From assembly GCA_032717465.1 (NCBI GenBank), contig CM064655.1:18454835-18518834 (forward strand): DNA of 64,000 nt, in the 5' to 3' direction. The first letter of the stretch is position 1. Each line of letters begins with the position of its first letter. Positions 20,494 to 32,600 of the stretch are shown here, one piece after another. Under the pieces are notes generated by a model that was not told the DNA's origin, ran no database searches, and saw nothing but the letters and a program-made list of their open reading frames with translations. Position numbers and translations under genes: made by a program. The stretch comes from Coenobita brevimanus. Taxonomy: Eukaryota > Arthropoda > Malacostraca > Decapoda > Coenobitidae.

Positions 20494-23447
20494 TCAAGCT
20501 CGTACTGTCCCGTGTCTTAAACCATATTTATCGTACATATCCTTAAATTCGTGAATTGTTTTGGCACACACTATTTCATTCGGTAGTGCATTCCATTGAT
20601 CAATTGCTCTGTTTGGGAAACTGAATTTCCTTACGTCTTTATCACCTCTCCTTATGCAGTTTTTTGCCGTGTCCTCTTGCTGATGCTTCTCCATATGTTA
20701 AGTAATCATTTATGTCTATTTTCACCTTCCCTGATATGCACTTACATAGCATTATCATGTCACCTCTTTTCTTTCTCTCCTGTAGTGTTGGTAGATTTAG
20801 TTTATTTAGTCTTTCTTCGTAGTTTAGGTCCCTTAAGCTTGGTACCCATCTTGTAGCGGCCCTTTGAACTTTTTCAATCTTGTCTATATGCTTTTTGAGA
20901 TGAGGACTCCAGACTACTGATGCATATTCTAGGGTTGGTCTAATGAATGATGTTATTATCCTTCCTAGCATGTCTTCATTTATGTATGTGAATGCTATTC
21001 TCATATTTGCAAGCAGTGTATACATGTTCCGTACCTTCTTGCTGATGTGGTCAGCCGGAGATAGTCTGTTATTGATAATCACATCTAGGTCTTTCTCTCT
21101 TTCTGATGTGTATAGGGTTTTATTTCTTAACTTATAATCCCAATCAGGTCTTTTTCCACTTTTTTACCAAACTTGATTACATGACACTTGTCCACATTGA
21201 ATTCCATTTGCCATGTACTACTCCATTCATGAAGTTTATTTAATTCTTATTGTAGCTCTTTACAAGAGTCTGTGTTAGTAATTCTCCTTTGTATTTTTGC
21301 ATCATCTGCAAACATATTCAGATAGCTCTCATTTCCAGTGTTACTGTTTATATCATTTATATACACTAAAAACATGATTGGTGCCAGCACTGAACCCTGT
21401 GGTACTCCACTAGTCACTTCTTTCCATGATGAGTAGTTTCCTCTTAGTACTGTCCTCATTTCTCTTTTTATGAGAAAGTCTTGCATCCAACAAAACAATT
21501 TGCCTCGAATTCCTCCTTGATGGTACAGTTTCCATAAAAGTCTTTGGTGTGGTACTGTGTCAAAAGCTTTCTTGAAATCTAAATAGATACTGTCCACCCA
21601 TCCTTCCCTTTCCTGTATTGTGTTTGTTACTCTGTCATAGTAGCTCAACAGATTAGTAACACATGATTTTCCTTTTCTGAAACCAAACTGTCTTTCTGTT
21701 ATCATACTGTGTTCTAGATGATTTACCCAAGCTTTTCTTATAAGCTTTTCTAATACCTTGCTTACAACACTGGTCAGTGATACTGGTCGGTAGTTGAGTG
21801 GATTTTGTCTATTTCCTTTCTTGAATAAGGGGACAATATTTGCATTTTTCCAAATATCAGGTAGTTTACCTTCACTCAAGGATTTCTTGAAAATTAAAAA
21901 TAATGGTTTACTTAACTCCTTTGCACATTCACGTAATACCCAACATGAAATTTCATCAGGACCACTTGCTTTTCCTCTGTCTAATCTACTTAACTCCTCC
22001 GGTATTACTTTTTATGCTATTTGTATATCTGGTAGTATGTGTGGACATGCGTGTTCCACATAGTCCCTCTCAAAATTTTTTTCTTTTGTAAAAACTAATT
22101 GGAAATTCTTATTTAGTGCTTCACAGATATCTTTCTCTTGTGTATAAGTGATTCCCTTGTCCGTAATGGATTGTATTATATCTTTTAATTTGGTTTTGCT
22201 TCTGATATAGCTGTAAAACAGCTTTGGTTGATCACTACTTTTATTTATTATATCCTCCTCAAACTGTTTTTGGGCTTCCCTCCTTATTCTTGTATAGTCG
22301 TTTCTTGCCTGTTTGTAATTATTATACGCCCTTTCACTATTGTGTCTTCTGTATCTATTCCACAACAAATCTCTTCTTTCTTTTGATTTTTTACATTCTG
22401 TATTGAACCATTTCTGTATTTTCTTATCTGCTTCTTTGTGCTGTGGGATGTACTTCTGGACTCCTATTTCATAAAATTCACAAAACTTTTTATATACAGC
22501 ATTTAAATCTTGTCCTCTAAGCTCATTTTCCCATTCAACTTCTAAGAAATACTCCTTTAGGTCTTGATAATTTCCCTTTTTATAGTTTAGGCTCTTTTTG
22601 TAACTATCATTGCTGATTACTGTGTCATATGCTATCCTGAAGTTATAATTTAGTACCGCATGATCGCTTTTGCCGAGTGGAGGGTGATATATTAAACTGT
22701 CAATATCATTTTCTTGCCTAGTAAATATTAGATCTAGCACTGAAGGTACATCAAGTCCTCTTTTTCTGGTGGTTTCCCTCACATGTTGCGTTAGGAAAAA
22801 CTCTTGTACGAGATCCAGGAGCTTTTGGTCCCAACAGCTTTCTTGGCTAATTATATCTAGAGTATTCCAATTTATATTTGTATTGAAATCCCCAGTTAGT
22901 ATAATTCTTTCCGATTTCTCTTCCATTTTATGTAGTAATGATCTTATACTCTGAATTGTACTCTCTGCCAGGTCCTCATATTCGTCTCTTTCCCATGTGT
23001 TTGATCTGGGTGGCATATAGCCTACAAATTGGCTACAATTACATTACCTTCAGATGTGTTGATCTCTACTGCAATCAGTTCTACTTGTGATGGTATATCT
23101 AGTTTTATTTCCTTGACTTTTAGATTTTTCTTAGTTAATATTATAATTCCTCCTCCTTTTTTTAAATTTCTGTCTCTTCTCCATATATTGTATTCCTCTA
23201 AGTTTAGTATGTCATTGGATATCCTTGGTGTTAATTTTGTTTCAGTTAGGCATATTATTTGTGGTTCATTTTCTCTGACATAATCATTCATCTCTAGTAA
23301 TTTAGATACCATTCCATCCACATTTGAGTACATCAGCTTTATCATCTTGTTTATTTCTTCCATCCTGTTTGTGTACCACTCTCGTACCTGCAATCCTATT
23401 ACTTTGTAAAAAAAATTTCTTCTTCTCCTCTTCTGATCTTCCCTCAT
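20494..23447 (-). pseudogene. LINE ORF2: APE endonuclease and reverse transcriptase, broken
   Basis: Starts at 23447 with MREDQKRRRRNFF. Endonuclease motifs follow: MYSNVDGM, LTETKL, then after a frameshift near 23020 LTGDFNTNINW and GKSDHAVLNY. RT motifs are PLFKKGNRQNPLNYRPVSL, YLDFKKAFDTVPH, SGVPQGSVLAPIMF and MFADDAK (the FADD catalytic box). In-frame TAA stops sit at 22012 and at 21247. Further frameshifts occur near 21155 and near 20650. The thumb-like C-terminal region (FIRPTLEYASVVWSPHLKKH, FPNRAIDQWNALP) completes the protein, which ends at 20494. The family is recognised from these motifs; no activity is expected. Confidence 0.85.
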
Positions 23448-24288
23448 TTTTTGTTTTTGCTTCCTTCTTTTTCTCTTTCAGTAATTCCAGTTCCTCTTGT
23501 GTTAGGCATCTTTTTATCCATACATTTTTGAACTCCTCTTTTTCCATAAGATTCTTTGCATTTTTTAGTATCTCTTCCACAGTGTTTACACTCTGGAAAG
23601 TCACCTTTAGAGGTCTTGTCTTGCTTTTCTCGTATTTCCCTAACCTTTTGTGTTCCTCTATGTCTTTACTACAGATTTCCTCTGATACTTCTTTCAGTAA
23701 GCTCATTACATTTGCCATCTCCTCTTTGTCTCTTGTGATCTTGTTTTTTATTTCTTCCTCTTCTATACCAGTGATTACTATAGATTTGTTTATCTCTACT
23801 GAATCTCTGACTAACTTTGGATTGTTTTGGATTATTCTTTTCACTTCCTTTTTAATGCTTTTTTCCTCCACCCTTGTTTCTAGGTCTTTCTTTACTTTCA
23901 CCATTTCAGCATACGTGGTTTCTACATAATTTTTGTAGCTTTGCACAGCTTCATTCACCTGTGTTATCTTCTCCTCAATATCACTGCTCTGGTCTATAAG
24001 ACTGCTTGCTTGCCTAATTGTCTCTGTGTCATTTTTGAAATCTTCCATAACACTCTCGTGATTGACTACTGTACTTGCCATTTCACTCACTTTCTTCCTA
24101 AGCGTACTCAGTTCCACTGTTAGTTCACTGATGGTTGTGTCTTTCTTATTGGCCTCCCTTCCTAGTTTTTCTATCTCTTCCTTTTGCAAGTGCATTTGCT
24201 TCTTTATTTCATCAATTTCATTTTTGAAAGCCATTTCCAGTTTGTGTACACGTTCAACCAGTCTATTGTGAGTCTCCACTTCAACCAT
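23302..24288 (-). CDS. LINE ORF1 protein (coiled coil plus RRM-like region)
   Basis: Intact 328-codon frame. Residues about 5-100 are heptad-rich and charged (LVERVHKLEMAFKNEIDEIK, then STLRKKVSEM), predicting a long coiled coil for trimer or multimer formation. Residues about 165-270 have the pattern of the nucleic-acid-binding RRM of LINE ORF1 proteins (SIVITGIEEEE, EEHKRLGKYEKSKTRPLKVTF). The C-terminus is Lys/Glu-rich. It overlaps the start of ORF2 by about 145 bp in another frame. The role, binding the element's RNA to form a particle, is known for LINE ORF1 proteins and inferred here. Confidence 0.75.
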   Translation of the reverse strand: MVEVETHNRLVERVHKLEMAFKNEIDEIKKQMHLQKEEIEKLGREANKKDTTISELTVELSTLRKKVSEMASTVVNHESVMEDFKNDTETIRQASSLIDQSSDIEEKITQVNEAVQSYKNYVETTYAEMVKVKKDLETRVEEKSIKKEVKRIIQNNPKLVRDSVEINKSIVITGIEEEEIKNKITRDKEEMANVMSLLKEVSEEICSKDIEEHKRLGKYEKSKTRPLKVTFQSVNTVEEILKNAKNLMEKEEFKNVWIKRCLTQEELELLKEKKKEAKTKNEGRSEEEKKKFFLQSNRIAGTRVVHKQDGRNKQDDKADVLKCGWNGI

Positions 24289-24564
24289 TCTTGGTAGAAA
24301 TCATCATTTTGCTTTTTACTTTTATCCCTTTTCTTTTCCAAATTTGTTTTACTAAAGTATGTATCCATTTTGCAATACTAAAATAACAGAGTATGTACTT
24401 ACAGAGTATGTACACTTTCCCCGTGTTGCTGTAGTCTAAACAAACCCAGCTGACTCAGCGCATTTTTAACTCGTGGTTCTTCTTTCTTTTGTTTGAACAA
24501 GTCTTGTTTAAACTTATTATTTTTTTCCTTTTAATAATGAAAAATCATTTAGTCTAACCTGGTA

Positions 24565-24602
24565 CAGAGCTTGACTCATACAAAGATACTAATTTAGGTA
24601 AT
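24565..24602 (+). repeat. Inverted copy of the CR1-like 3' terminus
   Basis: GAGCTTGACTCAT, then AAAGATAC..ATT.AGGTAA on the plus strand, matches the 3' end of the CR1-like LINE as read on the minus strand at 20470-20502. It therefore looks like the terminus of a second, oppositely oriented copy or of a SINE that borrows this end. It touches the 3' end of the neighbouring LINE at 24589. Confidence 0.5.
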
Positions 24603-25141
24603 GCCACTGGCCGTGTTGTTTCGGTACGGAGCGCCGATGTCGGACGTCTGCCTTGGATGACTCCCTCTGTGTGTGGGTATGGTATCGTGTGCTGGGTGTT
24701 GTTTTGATGTTCCTTGGTGTGGGTGGATGTGCTGCCATGTATTGTAGTGGATATTGTGGGTTTGTGGAGGCTGCAGCAAGAAACTGGGTGCCTCTCATGT
24801 CTAGGTGGTCTTTGACTTTGAGGACTTTGGTTTTTTGATGTAGGTGGTCTGTGGGTGTAGTAGCTGTGCAGCCTGTGATTATTTTTAGGACCTTGTTCTG
24901 TATGGTCTGTAGAGTCTTGTAGTGTGTTCTGGTGAGGTTAGAAGCCCAGGCAGGGCTTGCATAATTCATCAATGAACGTATGTATTGTTTGTATACTGTA
25001 GTGGTGGTTTCTTTGTTGTGTCCGAATGTTGTATGGGCAAGTGACCTCAAAGCATTGAGTCTTGATGTTAATTTATTTTTAATGTTTGTGATGTGTTGTT
25101 TAAATGGCTGATGTATGTTACACCAATGATTTTGTGTGTGT

Positions 25142-25172
<31 letters not shown>

Positions 25173-26860
25173 GTAGTGGAGTGTTGTTTATGGTGAGGTG
25201 TGGGATGTGACTGTGTTCTGCTGTCCAGTTTGTAAGAAGAGTCACTGTAGATTTGGCTGGGGCTATTTTGACCCTGTTTGTGGTGAACCATTCGTGTAGC
25301 GTGTTGAGGTAAAGTTGAATGATGTGTGCAGATGTGTTTGCGTTTTGGTGCGTACATGTAAGTGTTATATCATCTGCATAAGACGCTATGTGTATCTGTG
25401 GTGTGTGGGGTGTGGGTATGTCGTGCATGTATAGGTTAAAGAGTGTAGGGGACAAAATAGATCCTTGGGGGACGCCGTTTGTGAAGTTTCTGATGTTTGA
25501 AGACTGACCGGCAAATGTTACGTGTGCACATCTGCCTGCTAAGTAATTTGCCAGCCATCTTTTTGTGTTATTGTGCATCTTTGTGTTGAGTATTTTGTTT
25601 GTGAAGATGTGGCGGGGGATGGCATCAAAAGCTTTGCTGATGTCTAGTGTGATTAGGAGTGTTCTGTGTGGTGGCCTAGCTGAATTCATGCCATCGAAAA
25701 CTCTCTGTGTAAGGTCTGTAAGAAGGGTGTTTGTGGAGTGTAGTGGCCTAAAGCCATGTTGTGACTGGGCTAGGGGAATGTGAGGTGTGACTAGTTGTAG
25801 TACCGGTCGTTCAGTGACTTTGGAGGGGGTGCAGAGGAGTGTGATGGGGCGATGTGAGGAGGGTAACGTGGGGTCTTTGTTGGGTTTAAGGATAGTGATG
25901 ATATTGCCATGCTTCCAGATGCTGGGTATTATGTTGTGTGAGTAGCTGTAGTTTGATATGTTGATGAGTGCTTGTATGCCTTGTGGTCCTAGGTGTTTAA
26001 GGTGAATGTTGCTTATGTTGTCTGGTCCACAGGCAGATGAGTGCTTGAGGTTGTTAATGATGTGCTTCGTCTGGTTGTAGGTGAAGGTGCATAATCTGGG
26101 TCTGTGGGGAACTGTCTCTTACGTCGGATGATACGTCGTTCTTCGGGATGGGGATTTTGATGGCTGACTTGTGAAAAGTGATTGATGAGAGTGTTTGCTT
26201 GTTGTTTGTTTGAGGGTATGGTGTCTGTTGTTCTGATGGCTGCGTGTGATTGTGTGGTGTTGCTGTTGGAAAGTGTGATGCTGTTTAGTGTTTTGTAGAG
26301 TTTGTTGATGTTTGTTTTGTGGTCAAGTGTTTGGAGGTAATTTTTCCAGTTTAGTGTTTGCTGTTCTGATATTTTATTGTTTATCTGAGTGTTGAGTTCT
26401 TGTATTTGTTGTATGGTGTCTTGTGTATGGGATGTTGGGGAGTGTCGCAGTGTGTCCCGTTGTCTGATGAGGCCTTGAATTTCTAATGTGAAGTTGAGGT
26501 TGTGTCTCTTTCTGTTGCCTCTAGGGATGTGTCTTTTGTCTGCGTTTTGTATAATTGTATTGAAAGTGTGCACAGCGGTGTTGATGTTTGTGATGGGTGT
26601 ACTGTTTAGTGTTTCGAGATGTTCTGTTTCAGTTACAAAGGCCTCCCAGTTGGCTCTCTTATAATTGGTGTATGTGTGTTTGTGGCCAGCTGGGGTGATT
26701 CTGGTTTTGGTAATGATGATTGGGAGGTGATCAGAACCTAGGGTTTTGACCACTCTCAAGGATGTAGTGGGGGCGAGGTTTGGGGAGCAGAAGGTGACGT
26801 CTGGAGATGATGGGAGGAAGAGGGCTTGGTGTAGGATGTGGGTATGTTGGTCTAGAACAG
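24589..26860 (-). mobile_element. Second LINE, 5'-truncated, jockey/I-like reverse transcriptase
   Basis: Minus strand. The 26013-26759 frame begins in the C-terminal part of an endonuclease (LGSDHLPIII) and runs through a basic linker. After a frame change the RT is at 24589-25689, with LITLDISKAFDAIPRHIF, NGVPQGSILSPTLFNLYMHD and ASYADDITL (YADD catalytic box). The section upstream of 25689 (near 25800) also reads FRPLHSTNTL-like sequence. A His/Thr run (HTHTHTHT) at about 25140-25170 is a (GT)n microsatellite that grew within the coding sequence in frame. The 5' end is cut near 26860, within the endonuclease. Clade assignment is approximate. Confidence 0.7.
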
Positions 26861-26886
26861 TGACTCTATGTTAGCTTGTGTCGTTG

Positions 26887-26916
26887 CATGACAGCCATCA
26901 GGTTTGGTACCCACAG

Positions 26917-26984
<68 letters not shown>

Positions 26985-27009
26985 CTGTGGGTACCAAACA
27001 TGATGGCTG

Positions 27010-27014
<5 letters not shown>
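26887..27014. repeat. (TA)n-centred inverted repeat
   Basis: The left arm 26889-26919 (TGACAGCCATCAGG, then TTTGGTACCCACAGCAC) and the right arm 26982-27013 (GTGCTGTGGGTACCAAA, then CATGATGGCTGTCA) are reverse complements with a single mismatch. They are separated by about 60 bp of pure TA repeat, which is itself self-complementary. The whole structure could fold into a cruciform. It lies at the broken 5' end of the LINE and leads into a second TA array. Confidence 0.9.
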
Positions 27015-27103
<89 letters not shown>

Positions 27104-27122
27104 CACACACACACACACACAC
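27015..27122. repeat. (TA)n then (AC)n compound microsatellite
   Basis: About 85 bp of TA repeat followed by about 22 bp of AC repeat, ending exactly where SINE1 copy 2 begins (CAGCCGTTTGAGTGTCC). In this copy the AC run replaces the GATGAT section of the SINE tail. Confidence 0.9.
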
Positions 27123-27477
27123 AGCCGTTTGAGTGTCCACTGCAGGACTGGCCTATCCCGACCGAAGTGGGGACGATACAGCCAATGAATCTCTACCAAG
27201 TGGCCTAGGTTGTCTGGTAGGGATTGTATGTAGGGTAAGAAGTGCTTGTAAGTGTAATTGTAGTGTTGGAGTGGCTTTGGATGTGTGTGTAGTCTGTGAG
27301 CCAAGTGTAATCGGCCCGCGCAAGCCGACTGGGTGCAATCATACTTTATAGTATGCGACACTGGTTCAACCACAGCACCCGTTATATCCGCCAAGCAGTA
27401 TGTGGCCAGAAAAACGCTCCCAAAGTTTATTACCCTGGCGGGGCGCGAACCCTCACGCACACTTTACCACAGAGGCT

Positions 27478-27479
<2 letters not shown>
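27103..27479 (-). mobile_element. SINE1 copy 2
   Basis: Minus-strand copy. On the plus strand it runs from AGCCGTTTGAGTGTCCACTG to ACTTTACCACAGAGGCTCC. The B-box-like GGTTCGCGCCC (minus strand) is intact, and the body matches copies 3 and 4 almost base for base, except that this copy lacks the short section holding the anticodon-arm-like sequence. TA arrays lie directly at both ends (27015-27100 and 27480-27511). Confidence 0.8.

Positions 27480-27511
<32 letters not shown>
27480..27511. repeat. (TA)n microsatellite at the SINE1 head
   Basis: Sixteen TA units adjacent to the 5' head of SINE1 copy 2. Together with the array on the tail side it brackets the SINE. Confidence 0.9.
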
Positions 27512-27518
<7 letters not shown>

Positions 27519-29381
27519 ACGCCCTTTCTTGACATAATTCTTGCCATTTCACAGCTGACTTGCAGTCGTTAGACCGCACGACCACTGAAAGGGATGGTAA
27601 GAAAAAGAAGTCTGTTAGGCGTGTTAGCTTTAATACTTCGGACTCTTTTACTGGCTGATCAGGTACTGAATAAGAGACAAAGTCTGTACCACCCTTATCA
27701 GCCCCTTTTTTACATGGATGGAGAAATTGTATTTCTGTTGCATCCTAAAGAAACCTTGTACAGATAAACTAGCTTAAGCAGCAGTTCCTTAAATTTTTCA
27801 TTAAATTCTGAAAATGAAAAAAATACATATAAAATAATCCATTAAAACAGTGTACATAATACAAGTCTATGTTCGTCTTACAGTACTGTAATATTTCATT
27901 ATCACCCCTAACTAGCAAAGAACTCTGAATCTGGACTGAACTATCACAATACTCATTTTGAATCAACACGAAATTACCAAACAAAACTTGTGCAAATTCA
28001 AGATAATGTGGGAAAATGTCTTTATATTATGGTACAAATAATGTAAAACTAGTGACTGCTATTGATCCCGCCCTTCTAGTAATTCATGAAACGTTAGGAA
28101 CTGTTATGAGATGAATTCAGAAATGACTGGGTGGAAATACTAGCACCAGTACGTTCTCGATGATGATACGATGCTATTAAGACTACATACCAGTAAGACT
28201 GGAACTGGGAGTTTGCACAATACCATGTTCAATTTAAGTATGAGTGGCCCAGGAAAAATAATTATTAGCTATGTTGTGGCAAATTATCATAAAGATTACG
28301 ATGCGAGGCTTTTGCATGTCCTGGATGTGCCACCGATACTTTATAACTGTGAAGCATTTAAACATTGATCTTCGGCATCATTTTGTTCTCAGTCTGATAG
28401 ACAATGAACAAAACTTATTGTGAGGAACATGCAAAATCTAAATACGTGTGTACTCAGCAGGGGAGCAGTGTTACACTGTCCATTAAAAATGTTAATAAAC
28501 GATGTTAGTAATAACTGACTCTGGTAGCCGTACCTAATTTTTTAAATTTTATCTGAGGGAGAAAATATAATTACATCACCAAAGTAATGAGTTACAAAGT
28601 GACGACAATGTATGCACAGACTCATTTTAATGTATGGAATGTTGTATACAGCATTCATTGGCAGGCATTGTGGACAGCACTTGGAATATCTGAAATATGC
28701 GGTAGATAGGAGTAATTCAGAATGAGCATGAGGTATCCAGTCAATAATAAGGGCAGAAGAAGGGAAGGATGTTTATGTTTCATTGATTACTAATTTTGAT
28801 CTACTCAATAAAACAGAGCACAAGCGGTGTGTGAAAATATACGTTGCAAAGCCAATTACAGGAGGTTCACTGCCGTAACTTGGTTACATGGACTCTTGGA
28901 GAACAGATGACTAGCTAAATGGATTTAGAACTGGGAATTAGATATGGGAAGTAGATTGCTTAGTATGAACATTCTTGTTTAATACTCCGATATGGTGTCA
29001 GGTAATAAAGTGACTGAGTTAACATTACATACCAATAACATCTCAAGTTCAATGCCAGTAGCGATGAAAGTTCCATTTTTCTTTTAGGATATGCAAATGA
29101 TATTTTCAGTTATGCATAAAAATAATATAGCCTACACCTTCTTCTTCTACTTATAATTAAACATACTGTATACACATGATGACAAAATGAAGTGCAGTAT
29201 ACATGGTCCTTCATTAGCAATCATCATTATGAACCTGACCTTTTTTCCCACCTAAGGATGAGGTTCTTTCGTTCGTTTTAAGATTTCCTCCACCTATAGT
29301 GGAGTGAAGTACCAGACTAAGAAAATACAATGACTGCATCCATAATGATACCTTAAACAAAACTGATATTCAAGTTATGAC

Positions 29382-29418
<37 letters not shown>

Positions 29419-29774
29419 CTCGGTAATTCACAATGAAAATATTCACCGTTTATAAACTTTTACTTCCATATACAACTTATTTTACTATGTCGCCCCAACT
29501 TTCCATGGGAACTGTTCACGTAACTGAGAAATTTCCGCAGCGGCCCAAGTGCACTCGTAGATATCTTCCAGGGAGACTATGTTACAAATTTGTCTCTGCT
29601 GAGAGAAGTCTGGACAATGGAGCAGCAGAGGTAATGTGCTGTTTGCGTGGTATCAGAAGCGCTTGCATGTTGAGTTCGATTTTTTCTTTTTCTTTTTTCC
29701 CTTAATGTCTAATGATTTAAGAGCACTGAATTTTCTGGTGGCTAATATGGTATTCTGTACATGAAAAGTGAATG

Positions 29775-29849
<75 letters not shown>

Positions 29850-30616
29850 ATAAGTGATGTCCTGTAGAGTAAAGGTTCTGTCTATAAAGGAATCTAACGG
29901 CACTTGGGGTAAAGAAAGTGCTAATTCTTTTCTGATGTTAGTAATGTAACTGGGAATGTCTGTGTTAAGACTAATACTTTGTTTTGTAGCATCATTCTTC
30001 TCACAGAGTGAATTAACATTGTTTGTTTTAGATACAATTCTGCATCTAGGGTGCTGTCCTTTTATGCTAAGGTCTGTGGCACTGGAGTGTATTTCGATGG
30101 TGAGGGATGGTTCTGGCTAGGGAAAGTCATGCATGAATACCAAATATGAATATTACATTACATGAGTGAAGTTATGTCAAATATATTGTAAAAATACAAA
30201 CAAACAACAGAATTCACATTCCTATTATCATCAGCAGTATCGGTTTTCTCTCACGTCAAACTGATATCACTTCACAAAAGCAGTTTACAAGACACTGTAT
30301 CAGATGCATGAGACTGCATTTGTTAAAAACTGGTAGCCTTACAACGCCACATGTTATACACACATTAGCTTGCAAATGGTAAATTAAACTATACTGATTG
30401 CACGGAGAAGAACCAGAAAGTCTTATGAGTAAAAGAAAGCCAAAATAGATCCTAATTCTTTAACAGAGTGTTGCATAAGTTACATATCTTCCTCTTGTAA
30501 CAGTGTTAATGGTTGTTCCTTGCAAATCAAAATATGGCTGCACAATGTATTATTACAGCATTTCATTAGCTTCAAAAAGCATAGGAATTTGATAGTGTGC
30601 ATGAAAATACATAAAT
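27512..30616. other. AT-rich region downstream of the calcyphosin-like gene; (GT)n and poly-A
   Basis: No gene recognised. On the minus strand this is the sequence that follows the stop codon at 30617, so part of it should be the 3' UTR, but no poly(A) site can be fixed. It holds a poly-A run at about 29383-29411 and a (GT)n array at about 29778-29848. It is the longest stretch in the window with few recognisable repeats. Confidence 0.5.
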
Positions 30617-30865
<249 letters not shown>

Positions 30866-31319
30866 TCAGTTACTGCCAACCCTAAGGAAATGAGAACTAT
30901 CAGTTACTGGCAACACTGGAATTATCACCACCATCCAATACTTCTGTTCCCTCAATCACTTTAGCTTCATTATATTTTATTTGTGCCACTTCCTGACTAA
31001 TTCATTCAGCTTAGGAAGGATTTTTCGTTCTGAACTGATTAAACAAGACTGTACCTCAGATTTCCCGTTCGAAAAATTTCTTCTGAGCTGAATAGCATCG
31101 TCTGAAGGTATTAAGAATAAAAAAGATGTCGCCATACTGAAGGGGATCGCGTGCATGCGCATGAATATATGGAGGTGCACTTAATATTTACAGAATTATC
31201 TGAAGAGCCGATTAAATGATACCAAAAAAATAAGTAAAAGCTTTGGGTTACTTACAAACTACATTCAATACTATCTCTACAGAGATAAGAGTATTCCCTC
31301 CTCTCAGAATATACCGCTT

Positions 31320-32600
31320 TGTCCACATCTAGATTCGGACAAGGTTCATGTGTGCGAGGGGCCTTGTATCTCCCGGCATTCAGGTTTCGTAACAGTGCAC
31401 CTAACGTCAGAGATGAGGGGGGGGGGGTATGACTGGTGTCAGTGGAGTGCGGAGGATCTGATCTGCAAGAAACACTTCTTCACGTCATATTTCGAATCAA
31501 TTACATCTATATTCTAAATATGTTAATATGTCTGTATCAGGGGATGGAGATTATCTTTTAAAGTAAACATTACAGTTTAATTGCGTATCTGGAATGGGGG
31601 CACATCTCATGCATGCGTATCCCTGAGTGCATTGGCAGAAATGTGGTTCATAGCTTCAAAGGATCAAAGACAGAGAGAAAAATAACAAAAACTTATGAAG
31701 GTGTAGGTCATTCAGCACATAAAAGCTATGAGAGTGGCAACGTACAGACCTGATGTCAGGGATGAGGGGTTACTGGCGTCTGTGGGGTGCGGAGGATCTG
31801 ATCTACACGAAACACTGCTTCACGTCATCTACCGAATCAATCGCATCTACTTTTGAAATATGTTAATGTACTTTCACAATCATACACCAACAACATAGCT
31901 CTCCAGCGACCACACGTTTCCACTTCCACAGTTTTCATGCGCTGAATGCTCAACACCTTCCTAAGTTTTTTTGTTATTTTTCTCTGTCTCTGGTTCTTTG
32001 ATGCGATTAACCACATTTTTGCCAACGCACTCAGGGAAGCACATGCGATGTGTGTCCACTCCAGATACGCAATAAAACTGTCATGATTAACTAAAACGAT
32101 AATCCCTATCCACTTATACAGGTTTGATAAGATATGCACAAAGTCTCAAGACAATGTTTCCCACAAGTAAGAGGGAGGACGAGGGGGCTGGGAGGCATGA
32201 ACTAGGGCATCTTATATCAAATTTGTGTGTTTCAAGTCAAATAATGAACTGATTTGTACTGTCATATAACATTACAGATATTGCATTTTAATGTATTATT
32301 TAATAATGTAATCACGTTTATCCTCAATATTAAGTCTAAAGTGGGTTATTTACTAAACGAAACAGATCTAATTGCAACCATGCTTAACTCTGATTTGATG
32401 GGGTGTGTTTGTGGGGGGGGGGGGCGCTGCAATGTCTCGTGCATATCAGCTCCCCCCCAACTCCCCGCCGCCAGTCCTCACCTCCCATCCCTGACGGCAG
32501 GTGCGCTGTTATGAAACCTGAATGCCGCGAGTTACAAGACCTCATGTAAGGGAGAGGGGGGGGGTACTTTTTTTCTGAGACTATACATCTTGGATTCGAA
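31320..32600. repeat. Large imperfect palindrome built from two or more foldback units
   Basis: Several blocks recur in inverse order. TGTATCTCCCGGCATTCAGG then TTTCGTAAC (31365-31393) is mirrored by GTTATGAAACCTGAATGCCG at 32507-32526. TTTAATTGCGTATCTGGA then ATGGG (31577-31600) is mirrored by TCCAGATACGCAATAAAA at 32060-32080. AGAGAAAAATAACAAAAAC (31674-31692) is mirrored by GTTTTTTTGTTATTTTTCTC near 31965. A block GTGCGGAGGATCTGATCT (31448 and 31787) is repeated directly. No coding capacity. Best read as non-autonomous foldback DNA elements, possibly nested. Confidence 0.65.

Larger units (their letters stand above)
20441..24560 (-). mobile_element. CR1/L2-type LINE, nearly full length but inactivated
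   Basis: Minus-strand LINE of about 4.1 kb with ORF1, an endonuclease and reverse transcriptase ORF2, and a 3' end made of the short tandem repeat ACAATTAGGTAAGA. The tail is typical of CR1/L2-group elements, which end in short repeats instead of poly(A). The upstream region (24289-24560) has no ORF and is probably the 5' UTR. ORF2 carries two in-frame stops and about three frameshifts, so the copy is dead, but all domains can still be read, which suggests a fairly recent insertion. Confidence 0.85.

Noticed and set aside
23324..23929. 201-codon plus-strand ORF rich in Ser/Phe
   Set aside because: Reverse-strand shadow of the LINE ORF1 coiled-coil coding sequence.
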